Source of the DNA: Azadirachta indica
Taxonomy: Eukaryota; Streptophyta; Magnoliopsida; Sapindales; Meliaceae
DNA length: 64,000 nucleotides
Assembly: GCA_022749755.1 (NCBI GenBank)
Contig: CM040443.1
Coordinates: 16,831,244-16,895,243 of the forward strand
Reading direction: 5' to 3'
This document shows, one piece after another, positions 33,966-45,105 of the stretch (within the stretch, counting starts at the first letter, position 1; every line of letters begins with the position of its first letter). Made by a program: the position numbers and the translations under genes. The notes under the pieces were generated by a model. The model was not told the DNA's origin, did not search any database, and saw only the letters and a list, made by a program, of their open reading frames with translations.

Positions 33966-34793
33966 AATTGAAAATCATGCATTAATGCATACACTTATTC
34001 GGTAATATGTGTGGCCTTGAACTTATATGTGATTATCATGCCAATTAAATGCTCAATTCTATACATGCAATTTTGTATGGTGTATGTCCTACTATATATG
34101 TAATTGCTTTGTCCAAAAATGTTCAAAATGAATTTTTGAGTATTAAGGTTTTTATTGTGTTAATCTATGCTTGATTAATTGATTTTGCTTTGCACATATA
34201 TTTTATTGCTTTTGAATGGTTTGAAATGAAACATAATCACTTCATGATTAATGTTTCAATTCATGTTAGCTAAATATAAACATCTAGGAGCAAGATTGGA
34301 TGGAAAATAGTCCAAAAATTCGAAAATCACAAAGAAAACCAAACCCAGCAGCTTAGTCGACCAAATTGGTCAAACCGGTCGACTAAATTAGGCAAAAGCA
34401 ATTTTTGCCACTTCCTCTGTTGATTGAACCAGTTGAACTGGTCAACCAAATTGGCCAGTCTAGTCAACCAAATAGACTAGGTTGGTTGACTGAGTTGCTA
34501 CAGAAAACCTACTTTATAAATTGGTTGGTTGACCATCTTCTTCATTTGTTCTTGGCCTATTCTCTCTCTAAAACCTCTATTAACATACTCATTAGCTTTC
34601 TCTCTCTAAAGTGTACCTTTTTCTAGCCAAAATTCTTCCAATTTCTCATTAAATTCATCATTTGAACCTTCCAAAACACATTTCTTTCCATAAATTCACC
34701 ATTTTTCCTTTCAAAATAAAAAATTCCCAAATCAAAACCCTAAACCTAAATTATTCATTATCTTTATTTTTGGGCATCAAGTTACATTTCAAA
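33966..34793 (+). other. Sirevirus spacer between pol and env-like ORF
   Basis: No readable domain on either strand. The region around 34345-34535 is rich in repeats of 'ttggtcaaccg/ggtcgac' type. The same motif recurs in the 3' LTR near 36840-37040, so this part is LTR-like in composition. Short open frames here look incidental. Confidence 0.4.
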
Positions 34794-35420
34794 TGGCTAG
34801 TTCATCAAAAAGAAGAAAGGGAAAACATCAAAGGGTGGGAGCAAGTGAAACTAGAGCTAAGACAGGGTTTGATAATTCCCTATTTGATTCTCATGCTTTG
34901 TTTACAAGATAAAGATTCTTTTGCTACTAGGCCTATAAATTTGGGTAGAATGATTGATTTTGGGTTGTTGGATATGTTGAATCTTAAGGAATGTTTTACT
35001 ATAAAAAATGGGGGCATCTCTTGACTCTTCAAAAGGTTGTTTATCCAAATGTCATAGGGCTTTTCTATAGCAATATTAAGTATGATCAGCATGTGCTTTA
35101 TCTTTCCTCTAGAGTGGAAAAAATTGAAATTTTCTTAGATTGTGAATCTTTCAATGACATCCTTAAGGTTCCTAACCAATGGTTTCAACGTTTAGCTTTA
35201 TGGATGACTTTCTTGCTTATGTTAGGAGGCCAAAGGAAGAAGATTTTAATGTTATAAGAGATGAAGAATTAAACCAGATGAGGGTTTTACTAGTCAATCT
35301 CTTAAGCTTTCTTTAAGGAGTAAGATTTTACTTCACCTAATTTCCATTCTTGTGCTTCCAAAAGCTAGGCATTTAGCGAATGTTGTCATATGGATAAGTA
35401 TCTTATTTATTGTCTCCTTG
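34794..35420 (+). pseudogene. Env-like / plant transposon-protein ORF in Sirevirus
   Basis: A frame opens at 34794 with 'MASSSKRRKGKHQRVGASE' and passes by frameshift near 34905 into 'DSFATRPINLGRMIDFGLLD', then by another into 'LLTLQKVVYPNVIGLFYSNI' and 'EKIEIFLDCESFNDILKVPN'. This pattern (basic N-terminus, 'RPI..GR.IDF', 'P.L...VYP.LV..FYSN') is that of the putative plant transposon protein found in the extra ORF after pol in Sireviruses and some gypsy elements. Its function is not known. I see no membrane segment that would support a true envelope role. Confidence 0.65.
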
Positions 35421-36167
35421 ATCGTCATTATGTAAATTTTAAGCTCCATTGTCATTCATAATATGGTAAGAATTGGTAGGCATTCTAAGACGACTTTTTA
35501 TCATGGTTAATTTCTCAGCCTTATTTTTGAACATTTTGGAATTCCTCTTGAGATTGAAGAGACTATGGCAATACTCAACCTTGACATTTTTAATATAAAA
35601 TCTATTGGAAGAATTGGGTATAAAAAGACTAATGATGGGAGATGGGTTAGGAAAGTTATCCTTCAAGAATCTTCTTCTAAGCTCCGAATGCTAGAATCAA
35701 TGATGAGGATGAAGAATCACCCATGGATACCATATCAATGACGTTCATTCAATTCCAAATTGAAGTGTTATGAAATGAAATGGTTATTAGATTTGGTGGG
35801 CTTGAGCATTCATTTATTGTGATGCAAGCTAAATAAGATGCCATGCAAGCCAATATTGCTTAAATTCTTTAACACCTTCACCATCATTCTTCATCTTTTG
35901 AGCCATCCAATCCATATAGTTTTAAAGACATGTTATGTTTTCATTGCATTATTTTTGTCTTTGTCTTGTTTTCTTTGTCACCTTAGTTGCTTCATTTTTT
36001 CTTAAACCATTTTGTTATTTCTTGTCAATTCCAAGTTGTTGTGAAACAATATCACTTTCGTTGTCATTTTTCCCTATGCTTTTGATTATGCTTAAATTTC
36101 ATAATTTTCTCTCTTTCCTTTACCTATATTTCCATGAGTTCCATTACATTCATTATTTTTTATGATG
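35421..36167 (+). other. Sirevirus sequence after env-like ORF
   Basis: Decayed continuation of the env-like ORF may extend to about 35720 ('LFLNILEFLLRLKRLWQYS'-like frames), after which nothing can be read. 35930-36150 is T-rich. The minus-strand and plus-strand short frames here have low-complexity composition. Confidence 0.35.
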
Positions 36168-36448
36168 CCAAAGGGGAGAAAAATATATTGTTGAGATTGC
36201 TTATATTGTTTATTATTATCTACTGGTCTTTTGAGCTTGAATGTAGTGTTCCTCAAATAACTCAGATTCGAGTTATGGTAAAGTAAAGTGAGCAAAATAT
36301 ATAAGTATCCTTATTGTATTCATGCTTGAAGTATTTTTTGTAGGGGGAGATTTTGTTCAAATTCATAAGGGGAGCTTTGAATGAAAAAGAAATTCTAAAA
36401 GAACTCTTATGTGGCTTAATTATTTTTTCCTCATAAAAAAGGGGGAGA
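36168..36448 (+). promoter_or_regulatory. Cluster of four polypurine tracts
   Basis: Purine runs occur at about 36169-36180 (gccaaaggggagaaaa), 36341-36352 (tagggggagatt), 36367-36374 (aaggggagc) and 36434-36447 (aaaaaagggggaga). The last is directly before the 3' LTR. Several spaced polypurine tracts before the 3' LTR are a reported hallmark of Sireviruses. Confidence 0.7.
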
Positions 36449-37644
36449 TTATTGAACTTAAGGTCACATAAACTCAGATTTTGATGATTGCAAAATACGT
36501 CGTCCAAACAAAGAAAAGGAAAAGGAAATCACACTCAAATTGAAGTCTAAAGATACAAGCATTGTACTTCTTTGTACTTTCATAAATGTATACTTATGTA
36601 TGTAATTGTATATAATGATTGTGTCAAGCTCAAAATTCATTCTAAATCTTTCTTTCAAATTGGATCAAAACCTAAATCTTAAAATTTTGAGTTGGACCAA
36701 TTTTTAAAAGGTCTGAAATTTGAAATATAGACCAAATTGCAAAATTTTCAAACCTTTAAAATGAACCAAAATGCAAAGCTTTTAAAACTGCCTAAAAAGT
36801 AGTTCAGAATACCTTGGTCCAATAGAACCAATTCAGACTACTTCGGTCAATTGAGCTAGACTGGTTGGTCAATTGAACTAGTGGTAGAATGTTAGAGTTT
36901 GGGTTAGTCAATCGAACCAAATCACTTGGTCGACCAAACCGAACAGATTGTTCAACCGATCCTTACAGATTGGTCAACCAATTTTCTGGGCTTTTAAACA
37001 CATGCTTTTTGATCTTTCCCTGGTCGACCGAATTAGCTTTTTTGGTTGATCAACGTGTAAAAAATTTTGAATTTTGAAGTCCCCAACGACTAGCTTTTTA
37101 ATCTATTATAAGCTGGGGGCTTCAAACTCTTTTATGCACTTTTGCAAAAATGTTTTAGAGATATAAAAAGTTATAATTCATCAAGCAACATATTCTTGAG
37201 CTACAAATCATCATATATACTTCAGAATCTCTAAGAGTTTTCATTTTCATCATCTATAATTGAGGAGATTAATCTTTTAAGTTTGTATTTCATTCTTAAT
37301 TTTGTTTTTATTGTAACAAAGTGAAAGAGAAGGGTCTTTCACTAGGTTTAAAGATATTGTGAGTGTTTATGATGAGCCAAAAAAGTGTAAGGGTTATAAA
37401 ATATTAAACCTTAGGTTGTAATATTGTGAAGTCTTATGGAATCAAGCCTTGGTGTTAGTAAATACTTCAAGTGAATCTTGAAGGAGTGGATGTAGGCGAG
37501 TTATTATCGAGCCATTATAAATTTGTACGATTATTTTTCTACCCCTTAAACTCCTTTATTTGTGTCTAGATTGATTGAGTTGATTATTTTGGGAATTTTA
37601 GAAACCAAATTCACCCCCCTCTTAGGTTGGTTATTAGCATTTTA
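36449..37644 (+). mobile_element. Sirevirus 3' LTR
   Basis: It begins TATTGAACTTAAGGTCACAT (TG changed to TA, compared with the 5' LTR) directly after a polypurine tract, and ends just before the right copy of ATTGT at 37645. At about 1.2 kb it is complete. The first 410 bases match the 5' LTR remnant. Confidence 0.85.
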
Positions 37645-38256
37645 ATTGTTCCTCTCATTTTTTAGAGGTCCCTTGCTCAGTATTTTTGAGTGTGAAAGGA
37701 AACTAAAGCATGTCGACTTGGTCCCTAGTATACCTGGGTTCTTGGTCTTCAGTGTACCTGAGTACTTAGACTCTTACGGACCTTGGAGTGCTTGGACATC
37801 TAGGTATCTTTAATCCCTCACTAATGAGGACTGAATGCTTAGCATCGAGTTGTTTAGAGCTTGTTTACACATATCTCTTGGCGTAATAGAGAATTGAGGG
37901 CATTTTTTTGAACCTTTTCCATGAATGGTAGTATGTAACCATATTTATTACACACGCCATGATATATGGTTGCATTTTTCATATGTACCACAGTATATAA
38001 GTGGGTATTTTCACATGTGCCACAATATATAGTCAAGTAGGATGTTATTAACAAATGGTGAATATTCTAGCAACATATAGCGAAAAGCCTAACTCATGGT
38101 CGGTGTGTTACCTAGCTGCATTCAACCTGGTTCTCTTAGTGCTTTATATCAAGGTATTTGTGAGGTGGGTTACCTCACGTAATGTAGGCAATAACTATTA
38201 CGACCTCTCATTCTACCACATGTCTAGTTATATTTTTCTCGTAGTAGAGGTCCTCC
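37645..38256 (-). mobile_element. Element D 3' LTR, right part
   Basis: It resumes the host LTR with ATTGTTCCTCTC and aligns with about 42820-43480, for example 'atgcttagcatc' and 'cacatatctctt'. It includes three units of an approximately 32-bp repeat at 37963-38045. The boundary with the internal region (near 38256) is approximate. Confidence 0.78.
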
Positions 38257-39640
38257 AGCTTCTAAGGGTTAAGGGGTAGCCAAAGGCATTAAAAGCTATT
38301 TATAGCTCTTTACCTTTGTTACCTTGGAGAATTGCGACATTGCTTTTTTGATGAAAAAATTCATGGCAATACAGGACAGAAAAACGCAAGGTAGTAATAT
38401 GGTGAAATATTATGTAACGATAAATGATGAAATCCAACATGGTGGTATTTCCATGTTGGCGGGCCAAAATAGAGCATGTTGATAACCAAGCAGTGGCTAA
38501 TATGTTTACCCTCTAAGTGTCCATCCTTTCTAAGTTTGTGGCATTCTATGGGCTTATCCTACCCTAATTCTTGCTTGACCTAGTTATGATAGACCTAGTA
38601 TTATTACCTCGAAAGACTTGGCTTCCCATGACTTGGTGTTCCACTGATGCACTTGGCCACCTAAGCTCACCGGTAATTTATCATGGTGTGCTGGATAGCT
38701 AGAAACACGTGGTTATGTGGGCGCTTGGCTTTGTATTTTATTTCCTCTGTTTCCCCTTAATGGAATACACTTGGGACTTAGGGTAGTTGTGGACCTTCTC
38801 TGATGTAGGTCATTCGCTGATGCGGGTCATTCGTTGTCACGCGAAAGGCCACAGTGAGTTGAGTATGGTTGTCCCGTGATGACCAAGTGACCTTTTTGTT
38901 CCATCTTTCTTCATTTTTCTTCTTTTGCCGGTTTTGATGCACACTCACTTGCTGTAGAAGATTATATTAAGGAGGTCTCTACTTGTCAATAAGCTAATCT
39001 TTTTTTAACTGATTCGATCGAAGAGGCTTGACTGAGGCTGCAAGTGGAAGTAATTATTTAAAGATCTCTCCTTAATCTTCATGGAGTAGTTTTTATCTTT
39101 CTCACTTTCTACTATTTTATTACTCCAATATTTAGAAGCCTTAACTTGGACTCCAAAGTCGCTACCAAGAGAAAGATAGAAGAGGCCAGCACCAAATGTT
39201 GCATAGGTACCACCCTTGTAGCTACTGCCTCGATCATTGGAGGAGCTAACTCAGACTCGAAAGATGTTGACAAAAATAAGATGGAGGAGATGCCCGTAAT
39301 CCCTGGTTTCCTTAACTACCCGTAAAGCTATATAGCACCTTAAGTGACCCCTTCTTGAAATTTACCTTTAAGTTAGAGAAGGCTAGCATGGTGCTCCTCT
39401 TGGGAACCTGGAACTATTGAGGTCTTGGACTTAAGCTTCATGTTACTCTTTAGGTAGGTATACTTTTATCTCTTTTCTTTTGTATATCTCTGATGATGAA
39501 GTTGCCCTCAAACTGAGCTCGTTCCATAGTGAAATGGAAGCAGTCTAGGTCCCACGGTAAGGGGGTTATCAAGGTTTACAAATACTTGAAAGAGAATACT
39601 GCTACTACTAATATAGAAGAAGTGTGATAAAGGACAAAAT
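38257..39640 (-). other. Element D internal region, non-coding part
   Basis: About 1.4 kb between the 3' LTR and the antisense ORF. I can read no gag or pol on the minus strand. The plus strand from about 39110 may be a decayed upstream part of the coiled-coil ORF ('KIEEASTKCCIGTTLVATA'-like frames), with frequent stops. Confidence 0.35.
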
Positions 39641-40555
39641 CTTATATGACAAGTGAGCTGGGTTCTTTTGTAAGTGTAGCTTCCGGCTTCAAAGACGATG
39701 TTGATTATGCTGATGTAAGGATCTTCACTAGTGTGACCCTTGTGGATAAGATGTATAGTGCTATAATTAAGGTATATAGGTCTTTAAAGACTCATTGCCG
39801 AGTTGGTTCTAACGGCTTCAACAAAGGAGGTAGGCGATGAAAGATAAGAGCTTAACATGGTTATCCCAACTATCCAAGTAGCTAAGCAATATCTTGGATA
39901 CGTGGTTTTCTTATGTTTTTCAGGTGCTTCTTCTCATGAAATCTACCTTTTTCTCAGTTAATGCAAAGATAGCTGATGAAATGGCTAGCTTAGTGCCCAG
40001 GTCATCCGTCTTCAAAAAGAAGTTTGAAAGAAAGATGCCAAGATTCGTAAGTTGTCTGGTGAACTTGACGAAGCACAAAAGAAAGTATAATTTGTCTTTG
40101 CCCAACTCCAAAATGACATCATAGGTCAGAATAAAGAGCTTTAAGAGAAGATCGCTCTGCTTGAAATAGAGTTAAGCTTAAGCTGTATGAATAGTTATCA
40201 GCTGACTCAATTTGAGGTCCACAGGACGTATCTTTCTTTGAGCTTAAAGTTCACGGACTCCGAGCTTGATCATGGTGAGGTGTTGGCCAAGTTCCAATAG
40301 CTTGCCTCAGCTGAACCTTTTCAAGTGCAAACTATTAACTACCTCCTAGATTTGGAAGTTTTTCCTTCTACCTCTAAGCGTACTGAAGATGACCAGAAAA
40401 GAGACGAAAAGAGAGGTGGTTTTGATGCGGATGTTTCTTTGAGCTTGAAGTTCATAGACTCCTTGCTCCTTTGCTCTAGCCCAATTTCCCTCTTTAGATG
40501 TTTTTCTATACTTTTGTTGCTGTTTATCTTCGCAAACCATGTGCTAATGTAGTCA
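39641..40555 (+). pseudogene. Antisense coiled-coil ORF of element D
   Basis: The plus strand, antisense to gag, contains 'AKIADEMASLVPRSSVFKKKF', then in the next frame 'DAKIRKLSGELDEAQKKV' and 'IALLEIELSLSCMNSYQL', with heptad-like spacing of Leu and Ile that predicts a coiled coil. Stops occur where Gln codons would fit. A partial duplication is visible: 'TYLSLSLKFTDS' near 40227-40262 and 'DVSLSLKFIDS' near 40430-40462. Extra ORFs in antisense orientation near the 3' LTR are known in Tat-lineage elements. The function is unknown. Confidence 0.55.
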
Positions 40556-40865
40556 GGCTTTAAATTGCTTATAGTGTTGTGTATATGTTGCGTCCTACCT
40601 TGTATGATTACCAACCAAGTCGGTCTTTCATTAAGCTAGCTAGTTTATTTTTATACATATATAATGCTTGATGTTGATCTTAATTAATTGACTTGGCACA
40701 ATATGATTCCTTGGCAGAGAATTCCTCCTGGTAATCACGGTTAACTTAAGGTACTTTTTGCCTTGCTTAGGTGTGGCCTAAGTTAGCTTGATGTAGGGCT
40801 AAATATTTCAAACGCAAAGTTCTCAAGTAATCCATCACAATAAAGAGTAATAAAGCCATTGAGAC

Positions 40866-41093
40866 AACATCATGGCTAAATAATCATGGCAAAATGGATA
40901 AATAATCATGGTGAAATAACCTTGACAAAATGGAGAAATAATTATGGCGAAACAATCATGACAAAATAGTGAAATAATCATGGAGACATAGTCGTGGTGA
41001 AATAATCATAGAGATATAACCTTGGCAAAATAATCATTGAGACATAATCATAAAGTAAAAATCACAGAGATACAATTATGGAGATAAATCAGT
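40866..41093. repeat. Short tandem repeat, unit 'ataatcatgg..aaa'
   Basis: About fifteen imperfect copies of a 13-18-base unit based on 'aataatcatggngaaat' run through this stretch of element D. Units vary in length and sequence, which suggests age. It lies between gag and the antisense ORF, where Tat-type elements often carry variable tandem repeats. Confidence 0.8.
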
Positions 41094-41299
41094 ACAAATA
41101 AGGGTACCTAATTAAGTACCTGGTGAGAATTGTACCTGGGCGATGTTCCTCCTAGGCGCAAGTGGGTGTGCATCTCTACTCAACCTAGTCGCTGAAAGTT
41201 TTTCCTAAGTTGGTCATTATTCTTGGTCAAAAACCTTCATCTTCTGCCTTACGAAGCGATATAAGGGATCCACGTTAATATGGCGAAAGTGACCTTTGG

Positions 41300-41770
41300 A
41301 TCAATGTATAGGCAGATGAGGTTTTTAGTGCCCTCTTAAGTAAACGTAGTTGAGGTCATATTCTTCCAAGATAACTTGAAGAATCATGCTGTGAAGTTCA
41401 CCTTGTTCTGTACCAGGTCCTTATAAAGCTTGCCAAGGTCATAGGGAATAGCTTGCACGTTATTTTGTCTAAGACTCCTTGCGCCAGCATTAAATCTCGG
41501 AAAATCTCCATGTGAGTGGCTAGATCAATTTGACATTGGTTGGGTTCAATATAGGGCATACTGAATTTCCTTGGCAAAATGGCTTTCGTGATTTCTTTAG
41601 TAAGTGGGGCATTAAAGTGTTCAAGGAGGTTTGTTAGATCAGGGTCGGCCCTGCTCACCCCAAGCTCCTTCACATTAGTTTGCTACTTGATGAGTTGTTT
41701 CCTTAAGCTATCTGCATATAAGGGCTTAGGATTTCCCTGGTTTTAGTGCCTAGCCATTAACGAATACCTC
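41300..41770 (-). pseudogene. Element D gag, Tat/gypsy type
   Basis: The minus-strand frame 41673-41398 reads 'ITKAILPRKFSMPYIEPNQ', 'QIDLATHMEIFRDLMLAQG' and 'KITCKLFPMTLASFIRTWY'. This matches the gag domain of plant Tat gypsy elements (usual form: F.MP.IE.YDGT.DP..H...F...M...G..D...CR.FP.TL.G.A..W). The frame shifts near 41400 and the downstream part is decayed. The capsid function is lost. Together with the LTR positions it shows the element runs on the minus strand. Confidence 0.8.
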
Positions 41771-42309
41771 AAGTTTATATGCATAAGCCTATCACCTTGG
41801 CTTCTAGGTGCTTTAACTGTACTATTAGCGGTCAACCTTTTGATGCTTCAATGGCTCTTTGAAAGCTCCAGCCTGAGGTGCTAGGGCTAAGTGGGTTTCA
41901 GCTGCTTACTACGTTGGCTTGATCCACATTAACTACATTGAACAGGTTCATATTAGTTTGCCTTAGAAGCTTTAGGTCTGGGGTGACTTTCGTCCTAGTC
42001 CTCTAAACCTCGTTATAGTAGTGGTGGGATCTTGAGATTGACACACAAGTAAGACATTATAGGCTGGAATTGAGCTATAGTCTTGGCCAACTCTTTTACT
42101 TTCTTAGCCTTATCTACGTTGAGGTCCCGTTCCATCATAGCTTTCACCTTCCATCTCAGGGTTGACTCCAATGTCACTTTTCCGCTATTCTGGCTTTCGG
42201 CGATTTCAAGAAGAGCTTGAATCCTCGATTGGCTTTTGCTATGGTTAGGCTTGCTGGTATGTTCCTGCCCACCTTTTCTTGAATGATATCAAGGTTTTTT
42301 ATCTTTTGG
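41771..42309 (-). other. Element D leader region
   Basis: This lies between gag and the 5' LTR on the minus strand. I can recognise no domain, nor a clear primer-binding site at the LTR edge (minus strand 'ttttcaccaaaagat'). Confidence 0.4.
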
Positions 42310-43485
42310 TGAAAATAGTCAAGGAGAGGTATTCATGGAGGGCTTATGGAACATTAATGTAGGTTAGGATAAGTAAGGAGAATGTTCTTGAGGAATATGT
42401 GTAGGAGAAGCCTTTCTAGGGAGAATATGTTTTTCCTTAGAGTGGTGAAGGCAAAAGTGGCGACTTTCTTCAAACCAAGGAAAAAATGTATTTGTGTATG
42501 GAGGCAAGGCTAGGCAATGATTAGCTGATGTGTTTTGTCCTAACCTTGCTCAACCTAATGCAGGCGGAGCTTGTCTATTTGACATTGGTGTACCACATTG
42601 TGAGCTAGGATTAGTGGCTTTTATATCATCCAACATCGTTGCGCCATATGGTTTTATCTTATTAAATTAGGGGATCTGGTTGTCCCTTCCGTTTCGGGTG
42701 GTAAGGTTCCATTCGATCTGAGGCTGACCTATGGTCCTCTTTTGGCTGGTAGTTGCTCCTCGCCTTGCTACCTTATTTTGGCTAGCCCAAAATACTCTGT
42801 ACCACGCAGCAGGTTTAGATATTGTTCCTTTTCACTTTTAAATCGTCCTTCACTCAGTATTTCTAAGTGTGAAAAGAAATCCATGTCTTGTCAACCTAGT
42901 CTCCAGTGTACTTGGGTTCTTAGCCTTTGGTGTACTGTGGTACTTAGACACTTTTAGACCTTGGAGTACCTGGATACCTGGTATCCTTAATCCTTCACTG
43001 ATGAGGGCTGAATGCTTAGCATCAAGCTATTTGGAGCATGTTTACACATATCTCTTAACGTAATGGAGAATCGAGTGTGCTATTCTAAACCCTTTCTAAG
43101 CGCGGTAGTATGCAACCAAGTTTATTGCACACGCCACAGTATATGGTTGCATTTCCACATGGTATGTCACATGGGCATTTCCACATGTGCTGTGATATAT
43201 GGTTATATGGGCATTTCCACACATACCATGGTATATGGTCACGTGGGTATTTCTATCCGTGCCATGGTATATGGTCACATGGGGTGTTATTAACAAACGG
43301 CAAATATTTTGGTGACATATAGCGGTAAACCCAAATCAAGGTGGTTTTTACCTAGCTGTATTTGACCTAGTTCTCTGGGTTCTCTACGTCGAGGTATTTG
43401 TAAGGTGGGTCATCTCAACGAGAGTGGATTGGAACCATTATAGGCTCTCATTCTACCATGTGTCCATTCTTATTTTCCTTGTAAC
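42310..43485 (-). mobile_element. Element D 5' LTR
   Basis: This uninterrupted copy of the D LTR begins tgaaaatagtcaaggagagg on the plus strand and aligns throughout with 29799-30282 plus 37645-38256. It contains a 36-37-base tandem repeat at 43125-43282. The right edge is uncertain within about ten bases. A possible target duplication is TTGTT (left of 29799) and TTGTA (about 43480). Confidence 0.78.
43125..43282. repeat. Minisatellite in D LTR, unit about 36 bp
   Basis: Four to five copies of a unit based on 'catggtatatggtcacatgggcatttccacatgtgc'. The left LTR has only about three shorter units (37963-38045). The unit is a multiple of three, so both strands show long repetitive open frames here. 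These are artefacts of the repeat. Confidence 0.8.
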
Positions 43486-43494
43486 AATATATTT

Positions 43495-43681
43495 TGTTAA
43501 TTTTAGATAAATCCAAAAATGTGCAGCACCTTTATCACTTCACCATTATCAGAGTATAATGTTTTTATTTTTGGTCAAAGTACTTTTCAACAATGGTTGT
43601 AAATCTAACAAAAACAGGTTTGACTTTTGATTTTTGCTTAATAGGATAAAACCAAATGTATCTAGTAAAGTGGTTAACAAA
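43495..43681 (-). pseudogene. Copia integrase fragment (C4)
   Basis: The minus strand encodes 'FVNHFTRYIWFYPIKQKSKV', then 'FTTIVEKYFDQK' and a decayed 'Y(S)D(N)G' block. This is the copia integrase core around the first and second catalytic Asp; the first Asp (usual FVDHFTRY) is Asn. Only about 60 codons survive between element D and the family A element inserted at 43687. Confidence 0.8.
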
Positions 43682-43686
43682 GATTA

Positions 43687-45089
43687 TGCTACAACTTAAA
43701 GGTTGTAACTCTCAAGTATAGGTTGTCTCAAGTAATAAAATTCAGAAGTTTGAGTGTCGGTCCACAGGAATAAATTATATAAGGTCCACAAATCCAATGT
43801 CCAAATATGATGAAAATAAAATGAATTTGTTACTTGTTGAATGTAAATTTAATATGATTAATTATTAAGGCATTAGGGATTCATTTTGATGATAATTATA
43901 GAAATCATTCTTTACTCATTTTTTTTAACTCAGTTAAGAATTACTTAATAGATAATCTTAATCGGAAGATAAATATATTAAAATACATCACAATACCTCT
44001 TTTAAGAAAAGTTAATAAAATAAAAGATTAATCGTTCAATTTACTTGTGAAAAATATAACATACCTTGTTCTTGCTTTGTAGAAAATGTGCAAGCATTTA
44101 GTGTATCTTTTGTTAACGATGAATCAAGCCTTCTATCAAACCAAAACACTTTTAAGAAATATAATTCACTCAATTGAAAAGATTTTGCATTAATCACAAC
44201 TTAGAATGATAAAAGAACAATGCTATAAGATCAACAAAACTATACCCTTAACCCTAATTTCTAATTTAGAAAGACATTATTTAATTGAAGCTCAAATTAC
44301 AGAAAGAAAATAGAAATGGTAAAAAAATGATCTCCCTCCTCACTTCTAGATTTTTCTTTATATAGGTAAAACAAAAGACATTTCACATGTGTGAACATAA
44401 TTTGTCAATTTTCAATTAATCACGCTCTACCAACTTCTAACATATTTTTGACAACAAAAAGCACCGAATTTCATAAACCAACCTTCTTCAAAGTTGTAGG
44501 TGGATGACTTATCTTTCTAATGGTCCATATCTCACCTTTATTGCTATTTTAGAACATGAGTTGTGTTGAAAATAGATGGAGATATTCAAGTCGCATTTCT
44601 CCACTGCCCTTCTAGAATGATAGTTCTTTTTGGTAGCCGACCAATTGAATTTTGAGAAAGTGTAAAACATAAATGATTTAGATCCATTTCTCAGATTTCT
44701 AGATCACCCAAGCATATAATTTTTTGTTACGTATTTAGGGTGATACGGCCCAAATACAGAAGCATGTTGCACTGGTTCAAAGATGCGCTTGAGTTCTGTT
44801 GAAGCCCAATTTTGTCCCATTAATTGCTCGAACTGGTCCAACTTTTAACTTACGAAGTTGTGAAATGATGAGTTTATATTTGTCCAATCCAAGAATTGTA
44901 TCAACTGATGTTTTGGATTGAAAGATACACTCATTATACAAAACATGTGCAAAACTAACTATTTAGTCAAATTCATGTTTTACAATTCAATATAAAGAAA
45001 TATGATTCGTTATTGGGGAATAGAAGGACATTATTAAGTGTAAATCATAATATTTCTTTTGATAAACTTACACTTTTAAACATTCATCA
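43687..45089 (-). mobile_element. Family A 3' LTR
   Basis: A complete LTR of about 1.40 kb with TG...CA ends on the minus strand. The polypurine tract (minus strand agctggttggggggtg) adjoins at 45090-45105. A decayed version of the 80-codon open frame seen in other copies lies at about 44950-44710, with one stop. Confidence 0.92.
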
Positions 45090-45105
45090 CACCCCCCAAC
45101 CAGCT

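Larger units (their letters stand above)
30283..37644 (+). mobile_element. Sirevirus-type copia element C3
   Basis: Its outer LTR ends (TGTTGACC... at 30283 and the 3' LTR ending at 37644) are flanked by ATTGT (30278-30282 and 37645-37649). The uninterrupted second copy of the host LTR reads 'atattgttcc' at the matching place, which confirms the insertion site. Contents, plus strand: 5' LTR fragment, family A insertion, integrase end, reverse transcriptase, RNase H, env-like ORF, multiple polypurine tracts, 3' LTR. Gag, protease and most of integrase are gone, lost around the family A insertion. Confidence 0.88.
29799..43485 (-). mobile_element. Tat-like gypsy element D (large, pol-less)
   Basis: Two direct LTRs bracket this element. 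The left one (29799-30282 plus 37645-38256) is split by a Sirevirus, and the right one spans 42310 to about 43485. The internal region (38257-42309) holds a minus-strand gag remnant near the right LTR and a plus-strand coiled-coil ORF further left. Pol is not detectable. A gag in one direction and an extra ORF in the antisense direction near the 3' LTR is a known arrangement of the plant Tat/Grande group. The primer-binding site is not recognisable, so lineage assignment rests on gag and layout. Confidence 0.65.

Noticed and set aside
40866..41093. Short repeats as a CRISPR array
   Set aside because: Units vary in length and sequence with no constant repeat and spacer pattern, and the context is a plant retrotransposon.
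43012..43322. Repetitive proteins on both strands in the D LTR
   Set aside because: They arise because the minisatellite unit is a multiple of three bases. The frame is not kept in the other LTR.
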